This document shows positions 42,813-51,441 of a DNA stretch of 64,000 nucleotides, piece by piece. How positions within the stretch are numbered: the stretch's first letter is position 1; each line of letters begins with the position of its first letter. The position numbers and the translations under genes are program-made. Location of the stretch: the NCBI RefSeq assembly GCF_004295795.1, contig NZ_SEBR01000007.1, forward strand, positions 113,552 to 177,551, given 5' to 3'. This stretch comes from Flavobacterium sp. (GTDB lineage Bacteria > Bacteroidota > Bacteroidia > Flavobacteriales > Flavobacteriaceae). The notes under the pieces were generated by a model, which saw only the letters and a program-made list of their open reading frames with translations, made no database searches and was not told where the DNA came from.

Positions 42813-43595
42813 TTATTTCCCCAAAAATTCAGGCTTGCGTTTTTCCAAAAAGGCAGTTGTTCCTTCCTTGAAATCCTCGGTTCCGAAACAATAGCCGAAA
42901 GCGCGAATCTCGGTTGTGAATCCGTCTGAATCCTTGTCGAATCCGGCGTTTACCGACTCGATTGCCTTTGCGATCGCGATTGGTGCGTTCTTGACGATTT
43001 TCTGCGCCAGATCGTTCGCCAAACCTAGCAATTCGGCTTGAGGAACGACATGGTTCACCAATCCCCAAGTTTTCGCTTCTTCGGCAGTCAACATCGCCGC
43101 CGACAAAATCATCTCCATAGCCTTTCCTTTACCGACGAGTTGCGGCAAACGCTGCGTTCCGCCGTAGCCCGGAATCACGCCTAAAGTCACTTCTGGCAAG
43201 CCCATTTTGGCGTTGTCGGATGCAATCCTGAAATGACAGGCCATGGCCAACTCGAGTCCGCCTCCAAGCGCGAATCCGTTTACGGCCGCGATCACGGGTT
43301 TCGAGAAATTCTCGATGAAGTTGAACAAGATGTCGTGCCCGGTCGCTGCCAATGCCGCGCCTTGTTCGTCGTCGAAATCGGCAAATTCGGATATGTCAGC
43401 TCCGGCTACGAACGCTTTTTCGCCGCTTCCCGTTAGGATTACTGCGCGAATTTCGCCGTCTTGCTGCAAATCGGTAAATGCTTCGTTGAGTTCCTTGATC
43501 GTCGCTTTGTTGAGTGCGTTCAATTTGGTCGGTCGGTTGATCGTTACCGTTGCGATGCGGTCATTTTTCTCGACCAATATGTTTTCAAATGCCAT
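42813..43595 (-). CDS. Enoyl-CoA hydratase/isomerase
   Basis: A 260-residue crotonase-fold enzyme hydrating enoyl-CoA, as in beta-oxidation. The oxyanion-hole segments are AFVAGADISEF and NGFALGGGLELAMACHFRIAS. The two catalytic glutamates fall in ALGGGLELA and KMGLPEVTLGVIPGYGG, as in true hydratases. It is last in the minus-strand run beginning at hemH, separated from the histidine kinase gene by 40 bp. It may be co-transcribed. Confidence 0.94.
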   Translation of the reverse strand: MAFENILVEKNDRIATVTINRPTKLNALNKATIKELNEAFTDLQQDGEIRAVILTGSGEKAFVAGADISEFADFDDEQGAALAATGHDILFNFIENFSKPVIAAVNGFALGGGLELAMACHFRIASDNAKMGLPEVTLGVIPGYGGTQRLPQLVGKGKAMEMILSAAMLTAEEAKTWGLVNHVVPQAELLGLANDLAQKIVKNAPIAIAKAIESVNAGFDKDSDGFTTEIRAFGYCFGTEDFKEGTTAFLEKRKPEFLGK

Positions 43596-43635
43596 AAGTA
43601 ATGTGGATTATCGTTGCTGTTGCTTCTTTCGGATT

Positions 43636-45096
43636 TTAGTCCGTGATGGGAAGTCGCACCTTGAAAATCGTGCCTTTTCCAGGTTCGGTCTCAAAAGTAA
43701 TACTTCCCTTATAATTCTCGATGATGTTTTTGATGATGCCCAAACCGAGTCCCATTCCGCTGGTTTTCGTGGTGAATTTTGGCTCGAAAATGTGGGGCGC
43801 GTTGTATGGTTCGATTCCGAAACCGTTGTCTTCTACCGAAATCACCACGTCTTGGCCAACTCGCTCCACCTTGACCATAACGTGCTTGGGATCGCGGTGT
43901 TCCGGGATCGCCTGGATCGCATTTTTGACGAGATTGGTGATAATCCGGATGAGTTGCGTCCGGTCGACCACCGAAATGATCTCGTCTTCGGAAGATTCGA
44001 ATCGGATAAAATCCTCGTTGAAAATATCCAAAGCCAATTCGACGACCTGAACCACATTGAGCGTTTCGTTCTGTTGCGCAGGCATCGAGGCAAAATTCGA
44101 AAAGGCCGACGCGACAGCGCTCATCGTATCGATCTGCTGGATCAAAGTCTGGCTGTAATCGTTGAGTTTCTGCTTTAGATCAGGATCGTTCGGATCGAAC
44201 TTGCGCTGGAAACTCTGAACGGTCAAACGCATAGGCGTAAGCGGATTCTTGATCTCGTGAGCAACCTGTTTGGCCATTTCGCGCCACGCTTCCTCTCGTT
44301 CGGATTGCGCCAATTTCACCGCCGATTTCTCGAGATCGTCGACCATCGAATTGTAAGCTTTTATCAGGGAATCGATTTCGGCGCTGTTCGCCTTGAGGTA
44401 GATGCGCTGGTTTTTTTGCAGGAAACTCGTCTCGTTGATTCGGTCGGAAATCGTCTTTAGCGTTTGGGTGATGTAAGTTGAGAGAAAATAGGCGAGCCCG
44501 AATCCTATCACAAGCGTAAAGCCGTAAACCTGGCTCAACCGGATCAGGAAATTGCGGAGTTCGTTCTCGTAATAACTGTCGTCTTCCACATACGGAATGT
44601 TCAGGATTCCAAGCGGCTTGAACTTGTCGTCCTTGATGATCGAATAGGAAGAACGGTTTTTTACGCCGTCGATATTGGTAATATTCACGTAGCGTTTCTC
44701 GATCGAAGATTGCACGAGTTTCATCACCAAAGGCGGAACCGGAGGCGGAACGCTATCAATCGAAAAAGACGATTTGGACGAAATGAGCAGTTTCCCGCTA
44801 AGTCCGTAAATGTTGATTTCAAGGTTGTGGATGTCGCTGAGTTCGTGAATCCGATCTTTGAAAATCAACGGCAGATTTTTTGTCGTAAGCGGATAAGTCG
44901 TCGTCGAAAGCACGTAATTGATGTGTTCGGTAATCGCATTTTCCTTGTTGACAAGTCTTTCCTGATGGTATTCCTTGGCCTCGTTCTTGAATTGGATAAT
45001 AGAAATCGTGGCCAGCAAAACCGATGCGACGACGATCAAAACGATCATCGAAAGAAAAATCCTGATTCGGAGCGATATGCTGAAAAGTCCGGCCAT
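43636..45096 (-). CDS. Sensor histidine kinase (NtrY-like), orphan
   Basis: A 486-residue membrane kinase. Helix 1 is at about residues 14-36 (LSMIVLIVVASVLLATISII), a periplasmic sensor of about 130 residues follows, then helix 2 near 188-208 and a HAMP linker. The phosphoacceptor H lies in VAHEIKNPLTPMRLTVQSFQRKF, which is NtrY-like. The ATPase domain has NLVKNAIQAI and DNGFGI, and ends MGLGLGIIKNIIE. No response-regulator gene is adjacent, so its partner lies elsewhere. It starts directly after the hemJ stop. Confidence 0.93.
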   Translation of the reverse strand: MAGLFSISLRIRIFLSMIVLIVVASVLLATISIIQFKNEAKEYHQERLVNKENAITEHINYVLSTTTYPLTTKNLPLIFKDRIHELSDIHNLEINIYGLSGKLLISSKSSFSIDSVPPPVPPLVMKLVQSSIEKRYVNITNIDGVKNRSSYSIIKDDKFKPLGILNIPYVEDDSYYENELRNFLIRLSQVYGFTLVIGFGLAYFLSTYITQTLKTISDRINETSFLQKNQRIYLKANSAEIDSLIKAYNSMVDDLEKSAVKLAQSEREEAWREMAKQVAHEIKNPLTPMRLTVQSFQRKFDPNDPDLKQKLNDYSQTLIQQIDTMSAVASAFSNFASMPAQQNETLNVVQVVELALDIFNEDFIRFESSEDEIISVVDRTQLIRIITNLVKNAIQAIPEHRDPKHVMVKVERVGQDVVISVEDNGFGIEPYNAPHIFEPKFTTKTSGMGLGLGIIKNIIENYKGSITFETEPGKGTIFKVRLPITD

Positions 45097-45642
45097 TTAC
45101 GAGTTGTTTTTGTGTCGGATGCGTTTGTAAAAGCGGAATCCGAGCATGATCAGAATCGAAAAAGCCATGATTCCGACAACGCCGTAAATCCAGTTGAAAG
45201 CATTTTTGAGAATCACCAAAAACACGACAGCGAACAAGATGATCGTCGCGCCCTCGTTCCACAAGCGCATGAAATTCGACGAATAGTTCACCTCGTCTCT
45301 TTGCAGCTGACCAAAGATTTGCTGACATTTCAGTTGGTACAGAATCAGTAGGAAAACGAATCCCAATTTGACGTGCATCCAAGGTTGGTTCAACCATTCG
45401 GGCATCAAATACAAAAGCGAAATCGCGAACAGGATCGCCAGAACGCAAGACGGCCAAGTGATGATATACCAAAGCCGATACGTCATGATTTTGTACTGTT
45501 TTTGCAGGATTTCTTTCTCGGGCGATGGTTTCGACGCGGCCTCAATCTGGTAAACGAACAATCTCACAATGTAGAAAAGTCCCGCGAACCAAGTGATCAC
45601 GAAGATTAAGTGAAGCGATTTGAGGTAGTTATAACTTTCCAT
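45097..45642 (-). CDS. hemJ: Protoporphyrinogen IX oxidase, HemJ type
   Basis: A 181-residue, four-helix inner-membrane protein of the HemJ/CopD-like family that oxidises protoporphyrinogen IX to protoporphyrin IX, the penultimate heme step. The opening YLKSLHLIFVITWFAGLFYIVRL is characteristic, with the conserved His near residue 11 and the Arg of FYIVRLFVY. A conserved Lys lies in MHVKLGFVF. It overlaps the end of the MATE gene by 14 bp in the hemH run, which supports the heme assignment over a copper role. No hemG or hemY is in the window. Confidence 0.9.
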   Translation of the reverse strand: MESYNYLKSLHLIFVITWFAGLFYIVRLFVYQIEAASKPSPEKEILQKQYKIMTYRLWYIITWPSCVLAILFAISLLYLMPEWLNQPWMHVKLGFVFLLILYQLKCQQIFGQLQRDEVNYSSNFMRLWNEGATIILFAVVFLVILKNAFNWIYGVVGIMAFSILIMLGFRFYKRIRHKNNS

Positions 45643-46972
45643 CGGGCAATTTTTTCAGGGACGCGAAAAGGAAACTTCCGGTGACCAGAACCGATAAGAC
45701 ATCGGCGATGGGAAACGCGACCCATATTCCAAAAATACCAAAATAATCGGGCAAAATCAGGATAAGCGGAATCAGGAAAAATCCTTGTTTGGTAAGCGTC
45801 AGAAGCAAAGATTTGATGGCTTTTCCAGACGATTGGAAGTAAGCCGAACCAATCAGCTGGATCGCAATCACGGGCGAAGCGGCAAAAACCCAGCGCAAAG
45901 CATTCGGAGTTTGTTTCAAGACTTTCGGATCATCGATGAAAACCGATACGATTTCCTCGGCAAAGATCAAGATCAAAACATAGATCACCACGGCCAATGT
46001 CGAAGCCGAAACCAATGAAATCTTGACGATTTTCTGCACGCGATCGAACTTTTTGGCGCCGAAATTATAACCAGCGATCGGCTGGAAACCTTCGGTAATG
46101 CCGTTCACCGGAAAAAGCGCGAACATCAACATCCGACTGATGATCCCATAAACCGCAACCGAAGTGTCGCCTCCAAACGAGAACAATTGATGGTTGAGTA
46201 AAATCGACAGAACACTGATCACGCTTTGTCGCGCCAATGGAGTAAAACTTAATCCGCCGATTTCTCCGGCAAGTTTGAAATCAGGGACGAAATGCGAAAA
46301 GTTGAGTCTGATTTTACTCTTTTTGACAAAATACCAAACCAGATAAATGAATCCGGCGGCGAACGAAAGCGAAGTGGCGAGTGCGGCTCCGAAAACGCCC
46401 ATGTCCATAACCTTGATGAAAAGCACGTCGAAAACCAGATTCATCACCGACGGCGCGATCATTCCAACCATCGCGTAACGCGCCCGATCTTCGGCACGCA
46501 TCACCGAATTTCCCATCGCGCTCAAAGCCTGAAGCGGACCGGCGAACAAAAGTGGATAGAAAAATTCTTTCGCGGGTTTCAGGATTTCACCTTGTGCTCC
46601 GAATAATTTCAGCATCCAATCGGCATAAAAGTAGCCGGCGAACATCAAAATCAAAGTCAGTATTGTCGTGAGAAGCATTTGGTGAGCGACCGTTTTTTCT
46701 GCTTTCCCGTGATTTTTCGCGCCCAAAGCCCGTGAGAGAACAGAGCTTCCGCCAGCGCCGACCGCAAATCCGATGGAAGCCATCAAAAAAATGATCGGCG
46801 TCACGACAGTCAATGCGGCAATCGCGATCGATCCGACCCAACGCCCGACGAGAATCGTGTCGGCGAGCATGTTCACCGTCAAAAACAAAATGCCCACAGA
46901 AGCCGGAACCGCTTGTCGCATCAGCAATTTTTTCAAATCGCCCGTCCCGAAATCTTCGGCGGTTTCTTGCAT
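45629..46972 (-). CDS. MATE family efflux transporter
   Basis: A 447-residue inner-membrane protein with twelve hydrophobic segments in two similar halves, opening MRQAVPASVGILFLTVNMLADTILVGRWVG. MATE proteins export organic cations or drugs using Na+ or H+. Its ATG overlaps the hemH stop (ATGA), and its 3' end overlaps hemJ, so it is translated in the middle of a heme operon. Export of porphyrin intermediates is an appealing but unsupported idea. Confidence 0.92.
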   Translation of the reverse strand: MQETAEDFGTGDLKKLLMRQAVPASVGILFLTVNMLADTILVGRWVGSIAIAALTVVTPIIFLMASIGFAVGAGGSSVLSRALGAKNHGKAEKTVAHQMLLTTILTLILMFAGYFYADWMLKLFGAQGEILKPAKEFFYPLLFAGPLQALSAMGNSVMRAEDRARYAMVGMIAPSVMNLVFDVLFIKVMDMGVFGAALATSLSFAAGFIYLVWYFVKKSKIRLNFSHFVPDFKLAGEIGGLSFTPLARQSVISVLSILLNHQLFSFGGDTSVAVYGIISRMLMFALFPVNGITEGFQPIAGYNFGAKKFDRVQKIVKISLVSASTLAVVIYVLILIFAEEIVSVFIDDPKVLKQTPNALRWVFAASPVIAIQLIGSAYFQSSGKAIKSLLLTLTKQGFFLIPLILILPDYFGIFGIWVAFPIADVLSVLVTGSFLFASLKKLPDGKL

Positions 46973-48003
46973 CAGGCGAAAATTTTATCCGATTTTGACC
47001 AGTCGTTTATCCAGTTCGCGGCCGTTTGCGACCATTCCTCACCGTCGTTCAAACATGGAATCGCCAGGAAATCCTCGCCTCCGTGCGTCTTGAAATCCTC
47101 GTTGGCGCGCATGGCGATTTCCTCCAAGGTTTCGAGACAATCGGCTACGAATGCAGGCGTGACGACTGCCAACTTCTTGATTCCGGCGTTCGGCATTTTG
47201 TTGATTTCGACATCGGTGTAAGGCTCGAGCCATTTGTCTCCGGCCAAACGCGATTGGAACGTAAGCGAATATTTATCTGCCGGAATTCCAAGTTGTTCGA
47301 CAACCAAACGCGTCGTTTCATAACATTGGTGGCGGTAACAGAATTTGTGCGCAGGCGAAGGCGTGACGCAACACTTCGAATCGATCTTGCAATGCGATTT
47401 GGTGATATCGGTTTTGCGGATGTGTCTTTCGGGAATTCCGTGATACGAAAACAACAAATGGTCGTATTCGAAATTTTCGAGATTTTTCTTGATGAGGTCA
47501 GACAGATTTTTGATGTAATCCGGACGATTGTAGAACGCCGGAACTTCGGTAATCGTCATCGCCGGGAATTTCTTCTTGCGGATTTCCTCGGCCAAAACCT
47601 CGATCGTCTTGGTCGAAGCCATCGCATATTGCGGATAAAGCGGAAACAACAAAACGTCGGTCACGCCTTGATCTGCCAATTTCTGCAGGCCCGATTCGAT
47701 ATTCGGTTTTCCGTAACGCATCGAAAGCGCAACGGGAAGTTCGGTCTTGGTCTTCACCTTTTCGTGGAATTTTTTCGAGATCACGATAAGCGGTGATCCG
47801 TCTTCTGTCCAAATTTGCGAATACGCGTGAGCCGAAGCTTCGGGACGTTTGCGCAAAATGATGCCGCGAACCAAAAGTGCACGCAGCAAAAAGGGCACGT
47901 CGATCACGTATTTGTCCATCAAGAATTCGTCGAGATACGGTTTTACGTCTTTTGGTGTCGGGGATTCGGGCGAGCCGAGGTTTACGAGAAGAACTCCTTT
48001 CAT
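46972..48003 (-). CDS. hemH: Ferrochelatase
   Basis: The 343-residue enzyme inserting Fe(II) into protoporphyrin IX to give protoheme. The N-terminus GVLLVNLGSPESPTPKDVKPYL and the metal-site His in LLFSYHGIPERHI are typical, as is the later TPAFVADCLETLEEI with the second active-site Glu. A Cys-rich segment (CKIDSKCCVTPSPAHKFCYRHQC) lies in the middle. It is first in the minus-strand heme run, with three REP-like palindromes directly upstream. It is close to hemA-hemB on the other strand. Confidence 0.97.
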   Translation of the reverse strand: MKGVLLVNLGSPESPTPKDVKPYLDEFLMDKYVIDVPFLLRALLVRGIILRKRPEASAHAYSQIWTEDGSPLIVISKKFHEKVKTKTELPVALSMRYGKPNIESGLQKLADQGVTDVLLFPLYPQYAMASTKTIEVLAEEIRKKKFPAMTITEVPAFYNRPDYIKNLSDLIKKNLENFEYDHLLFSYHGIPERHIRKTDITKSHCKIDSKCCVTPSPAHKFCYRHQCYETTRLVVEQLGIPADKYSLTFQSRLAGDKWLEPYTDVEINKMPNAGIKKLAVVTPAFVADCLETLEEIAMRANEDFKTHGGEDFLAIPCLNDGEEWSQTAANWINDWSKSDKIFA

Positions 48004-48016
48004 ATTTCGGGATCTC

Positions 48017-48047
48017 GACCTGCAAGGTTTCCAAAACCTTGTAGGTC
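48017..48047. repeat. REP-like palindrome 1 upstream of hemH
   Basis: GACCTGCAAGGTTT and AAAACCTTGTAGGTC, a near-perfect pair 14 bp upstream of the hemH ATG. Confidence 0.8.
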
Positions 48048-48066
48048 TTATTTAATTATTTGTTTT

Positions 48067-48100
48067 ATAACCTTCAAGATTTTCAAAACCTTGGAGTCTT
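48067..48100. repeat. Degenerate REP-like palindrome 2 upstream of hemH
   Basis: ATAACCTTCAAGATTTTC and AAAACCTTGGAGTCTT. Recognisably the same family but with several mismatches between the arms, so probably an older decaying copy. Confidence 0.6.
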
Positions 48101-48130
48101 GTTTACTTACTATTTTGAACGTTGAATTTT

Positions 48131-48162
48131 AAACCTACAAGGTTTTGGAAACCTTGCAGGTT
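48131..48162. repeat. REP-like palindrome 3 upstream of hemH
   Basis: AAACCTACAAGGTTTT and GGAAACCTTGCAGGTT, almost identical to the palindrome at 52711 beside the RAYT gene. It ends 9 bp from the stop codon of the AraC-type gene. Confidence 0.8.
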
Positions 48163-48171
48163 AATGACCAA

Positions 48172-49044
48172 TCACGCCGAAACATTGATCGACATCAAAT
48201 ATTTCTTCGGAGTCGTCCCGAATTTCTTGCGGAAAGCCGAAATGAAATGGCTCGCGGTAGAATATCCGATTTTGAGTCCGGCCTCGTTCACGTTGTGCGT
48301 GCCATCCTCGAGCAACTTTCGCGCGAATTCCATTTTGTAATCGAACAAAAAAGCGTAAACCGAATCTCCGTAAATCTGTTTGAAACCCGTTTTCAGTTTC
48401 TTGAGATTGAGTCCGATTTGGTCTGCGAGCTCTTGCAATCCGGGTGGTTCGGCCATATTCGCGATGATAATATCTTTCGCTTTCCTGATTTTCAACACGT
48501 TTTCCTCATCGATCAAAAACGGACACTGTTCGGCATCCGGATCTTCGGTTCGGTTGAAATACAAACTCAAAAGTTCGTACGCTTTTCCTCGGTAATAAAG
48601 ATTCTTGATCGACGGATGCAGGTTGAAATGGAACAATTGGTTCAACACGATTGCCATCGAAGGCGAAATATCGGCTTCGTTGTAGTATTTCTTGTCTTGG
48701 TTTCCGGCCGACAAAAACGGGATATGTTCGGCTTCCGAAGAAAACAAAGCGTGAAATTTCTTGATCGAAATAACGACAGAAATTACCCAGGAATTCGGCG
48801 CCAATTCGAGATTCAGCGGCAATTCCTTTTGCGGATTGTAAAGCAGCAACGACTTTTCTTCCCTCAAATCAAGCGCATAAGTGCCTTGGTTGAAAATGAA
48901 CTTGGCTTTTCCTTTCAATCCGTAGTGGAACTGGATCAAACCTTGGGAAACCTGACGTTCCGCGCGATATGTTTCCGATGCATCGTTCTGGAAACGAATC
49001 AGGTAAAAATCGTCCTCTATCTTAATGACTTCCTGTGAACCCAT
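48172..49044 (-). CDS. AraC-family transcriptional regulator
   Basis: A 290-residue regulator. The N-terminal cupin-like sensing half (residues 1 to about 165) is followed by two helix-turn-helix motifs (GLQELADQIGLNLKKLKTGFKQIYG and NVNEAGLKIGYSTASHFISAFRKKFGTTPKKY). It lies between hemH and the divergent hemA, so regulation of heme or iron genes is a reasonable inference from position. Its ligand is unknown. A -7 box on the minus strand at 49139-49146 is a candidate promoter. Confidence 0.93.
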   Translation of the reverse strand: MGSQEVIKIEDDFYLIRFQNDASETYRAERQVSQGLIQFHYGLKGKAKFIFNQGTYALDLREEKSLLLYNPQKELPLNLELAPNSWVISVVISIKKFHALFSSEAEHIPFLSAGNQDKKYYNEADISPSMAIVLNQLFHFNLHPSIKNLYYRGKAYELLSLYFNRTEDPDAEQCPFLIDEENVLKIRKAKDIIIANMAEPPGLQELADQIGLNLKKLKTGFKQIYGDSVYAFLFDYKMEFARKLLEDGTHNVNEAGLKIGYSTASHFISAFRKKFGTTPKKYLMSINVSA

Positions 49045-49138
49045 AGCGATATTTTTTGATGTGAGAATTTTAGGAAATCGGCAGTTATTTATTTAGAATG
49101 ATTCTATATAAGAACGTTCCGAAAGCCCGTCAACGCTG

Positions 49139-49146
49139 CAAATTTA
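49139..49146 (-). promoter_or_regulatory. -7 box facing the AraC-type gene (TAAATTTG)
   Basis: An exact TAnnTTTG on the minus strand, 94 bp before the AraC-type ATG, in the divergent spacer with hemA. Confidence 0.4.
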
Positions 49147-49241
49147 GCACAAAATAACGTTGGACGAACCTTTTGTACCCAAAATCTCGTACAGCGACAC
49201 AAATAGTCCTTTGAGCGTTATTTTTATCAGAATCACTGAAA

Positions 49242-49249
49242 TACTTTTG
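49242..49249 (+). promoter_or_regulatory. -7 box of the hemA operon (TACTTTTG)
   Basis: An exact TAnnTTTG match 21 bp before ATG 49271. It supports that start over the in-frame ATG-less extension upstream. Confidence 0.55.
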
Positions 49250-49270
49250 TTGCAGATTTTGAGGACAAAC

Positions 49271-50527
49271 ATGCATACAACTAACTCGTCGAAGCATCAG
49301 ACTTTCTATGTCGTAGGATTGAGCTACAAAAAAGCCGATGCCGAGATCAGGGGAAAATTCAGCCTCGACGAAAGTTCGAAGGACAAACTCTTGAGCCAAG
49401 CAGCCATGGAAGGCGTCACGGGAATGATTGTCGCTTCGACCTGCAACCGTACCGAGATTTACGGTTTTGCCGAACATCCCTATCAGCTTATCAAATTACT
49501 GGTCGACAACAGCCAAGGCAGCGTCGATGAATTCCAGCGCGTGGCTTACGTACACAAAAATGCCGAGGCGATCAACCACATGTTTCGCGTCGGGACAGGT
49601 TTGGATTCCCAGATTTTGGGCGATTTCGAAATCATCAGCCAACTCAAGACAGGATTTTCTCACGCGCGAAAGCACAATCTCACAAACGCTTTCCTAGAAA
49701 GATTGACCAACGCCGTGATTCAGGCCAGTAAACGAATCAAGAACGAGACCGAGATTTCGTCGGGAGCGACTTCGGTTTCTTTTGCGTCGGTTCAATATAT
49801 GATGCGAAATGTGTCTGATATCAAAAACAAGAACATTTTGCTTTTCGGAACAGGAAAAATCGGAAGAAATACCTGCGAAAATCTCGTAAAACATACCAAA
49901 AACGAACATATCACGCTGATCAACCGCACGAAGGACAAAGCCGAAAAACTCGCGTCCAAACTGCATTTGATAGTAAAAGATTACTCCGAATTGCATTTGG
50001 AATTGCAAAAAGCCGACATTTTGGTAGTGGCGACCGGCGCACAAAGGCCAACGATCGACAAAGCGGTTCTGAATCTGAAAAAACCACTTTTGATTCTCGA
50101 TTTGTCGATTCCGAAAAACGTTTCAGACGACGTCCAGGATTTGCCCGAAGTCACGTTGATTCACATGGATCATTTGTCGCAAATCACCGACGACACTTTG
50201 GAAAACCGCAAGAAACACATTCCCGCGGCCGAATTGATCATCGAGGAAATCCGTGCAGAATTCACCGCTTGGACGCACGAGCGAAAGTTCGCCCCGACAA
50301 TCAATGCGCTCAAGGAAAAACTCAACGAGATCAAGAATTCCGAGCTCGATTTCCAAAGCAGGAAAATCGCCGGATTCAACGAACACCAAGCCGAAATCAT
50401 CTCGAACCGCATCATCCAGAAGATCACGACACATTTTGCCAACCACTTGAAAGACACCAATACGCCGATGGACGAAAGCATCGAATGGATCGAAAAAGTC
50501 TTCAAGATCGAAACTTCGGTAAAATGA
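49271..50527 (+). CDS. hemA: Glutamyl-tRNA reductase
   Basis: The 418-residue NADPH enzyme reducing glutamyl-tRNA to glutamate-1-semialdehyde, the committed step of C5 heme synthesis. The active-site Cys is in VASTCNRTEIYG, the tRNA/substrate region is LDSQILGDFEIISQ, the NADP fold is NILLFGTGKIGRNTCENL, and the dimerisation helices are C-terminal. ATG 49271 gives MHTTNSSKHQTFYVVGLSYKKAD; the open frame upstream lies across the promoter and is not used. It overlaps hemC by 4 bp. The next enzyme, HemL, is not encoded in the window. Confidence 0.97.
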   Translation: MHTTNSSKHQTFYVVGLSYKKADAEIRGKFSLDESSKDKLLSQAAMEGVTGMIVASTCNRTEIYGFAEHPYQLIKLLVDNSQGSVDEFQRVAYVHKNAEAINHMFRVGTGLDSQILGDFEIISQLKTGFSHARKHNLTNAFLERLTNAVIQASKRIKNETEISSGATSVSFASVQYMMRNVSDIKNKNILLFGTGKIGRNTCENLVKHTKNEHITLINRTKDKAEKLASKLHLIVKDYSELHLELQKADILVVATGAQRPTIDKAVLNLKKPLLILDLSIPKNVSDDVQDLPEVTLIHMDHLSQITDDTLENRKKHIPAAELIIEEIRAEFTAWTHERKFAPTINALKEKLNEIKNSELDFQSRKIAGFNEHQAEIISNRIIQKITTHFANHLKDTNTPMDESIEWIEKVFKIETSVK

Positions 50528-51441
50528 ACAAAGTCATTAGGATCGGCACGCGCGACAGCCAACTCGCTCTTTGGCAAGCCCATACGGTCGAAAAAAAACT
50601 CAACGATCTAGGTGTTGAAACAGAAATCGTCGCGGTAAAAGCTACGGGCGATTTGATTCTCGACAAACCTTTATACGAACTCGGAATCACGGGAATTTTC
50701 ACCAAAACGCTAGACATGGCGATGATAAACGGGCAGGTCGACATTGCCGTTCACTCGATGAAAGACGTTCCGACGGCGCTTCCGATCGGGATTGTGCAAG
50801 CTGCGGTTTTGGAGCGCGCTTCTGAAAAAGACATTCTCGTTTACAAAGGAAATCAGGATTTTTATACTGAAATCGCCACGATCGCATCGGGAAGTTTGCG
50901 TCGCCAGGCACAATGGTTGCACAGATATCCGCATCATCAGGTCGTCGATTTGCGTGGGAACGTCAATACGCGTTTGCAGAAATTGGCCGATAACGACTGG
51001 AACGGAGCGATTTTCGCCTCGGCAGGTTTGGACAGAATAGGCGTCAAGCCAGACAATCACATCGATTTGGATTGGATGTTGCCCGCTCCGGCTCAAGGCG
51101 CGATGGTTATCGTCGCAATGGCAAATGACGATTTTTGCCGCGAAGCCGTTGGGAAATTGAACCATTTTGAAACCGAAATCTGCACGCACATCGAACGCGA
51201 TTTCCTGAGAACGCTCGAAGGCGGATGCACCGCGCCAATTGGAGCTTTCGCTGAGATTTTCGAAAACGAAATCCGTTTCGAAGGCGCGCTTTTGTCTTTG
51301 AACGGACAGGAAAAACTCGCGATCGAGAAAACATCCGAAACGACGCATTACCAGACTTTCGGACGCGATTGTGCGCAAACGATCCTCAAGAACGGAGGCG
51401 AAGATTTGATGGCAAGAATCAAATCGGAAATGAAAAAATGA
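50524..51441 (+). CDS. hemC: Hydroxymethylbilane synthase
   Basis: The 305-residue porphobilinogen deaminase, joining four porphobilinogens into hydroxymethylbilane. IRIGTRDSQLALWQA opens the protein, HSMKDVPT and SGSLRRQAQW are substrate-binding, and the dipyrromethane cofactor Cys is in EGGCTAPIGAFAE. ATG 50524 overlaps the hemA stop. Its own stop overlaps the hemD ATG. Confidence 0.97.
   Translation: MNKVIRIGTRDSQLALWQAHTVEKKLNDLGVETEIVAVKATGDLILDKPLYELGITGIFTKTLDMAMINGQVDIAVHSMKDVPTALPIGIVQAAVLERASEKDILVYKGNQDFYTEIATIASGSLRRQAQWLHRYPHHQVVDLRGNVNTRLQKLADNDWNGAIFASAGLDRIGVKPDNHIDLDWMLPAPAQGAMVIVAMANDDFCREAVGKLNHFETEICTHIERDFLRTLEGGCTAPIGAFAEIFENEIRFEGALLSLNGQEKLAIEKTSETTHYQTFGRDCAQTILKNGGEDLMARIKSEMKK

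Noticed and set aside
49160..49270. N-terminal extension of HemA
   Set aside because: The extension crosses the TACTTTTG box at 49242 and lacks homology; ATG 49271 gives the normal protein.
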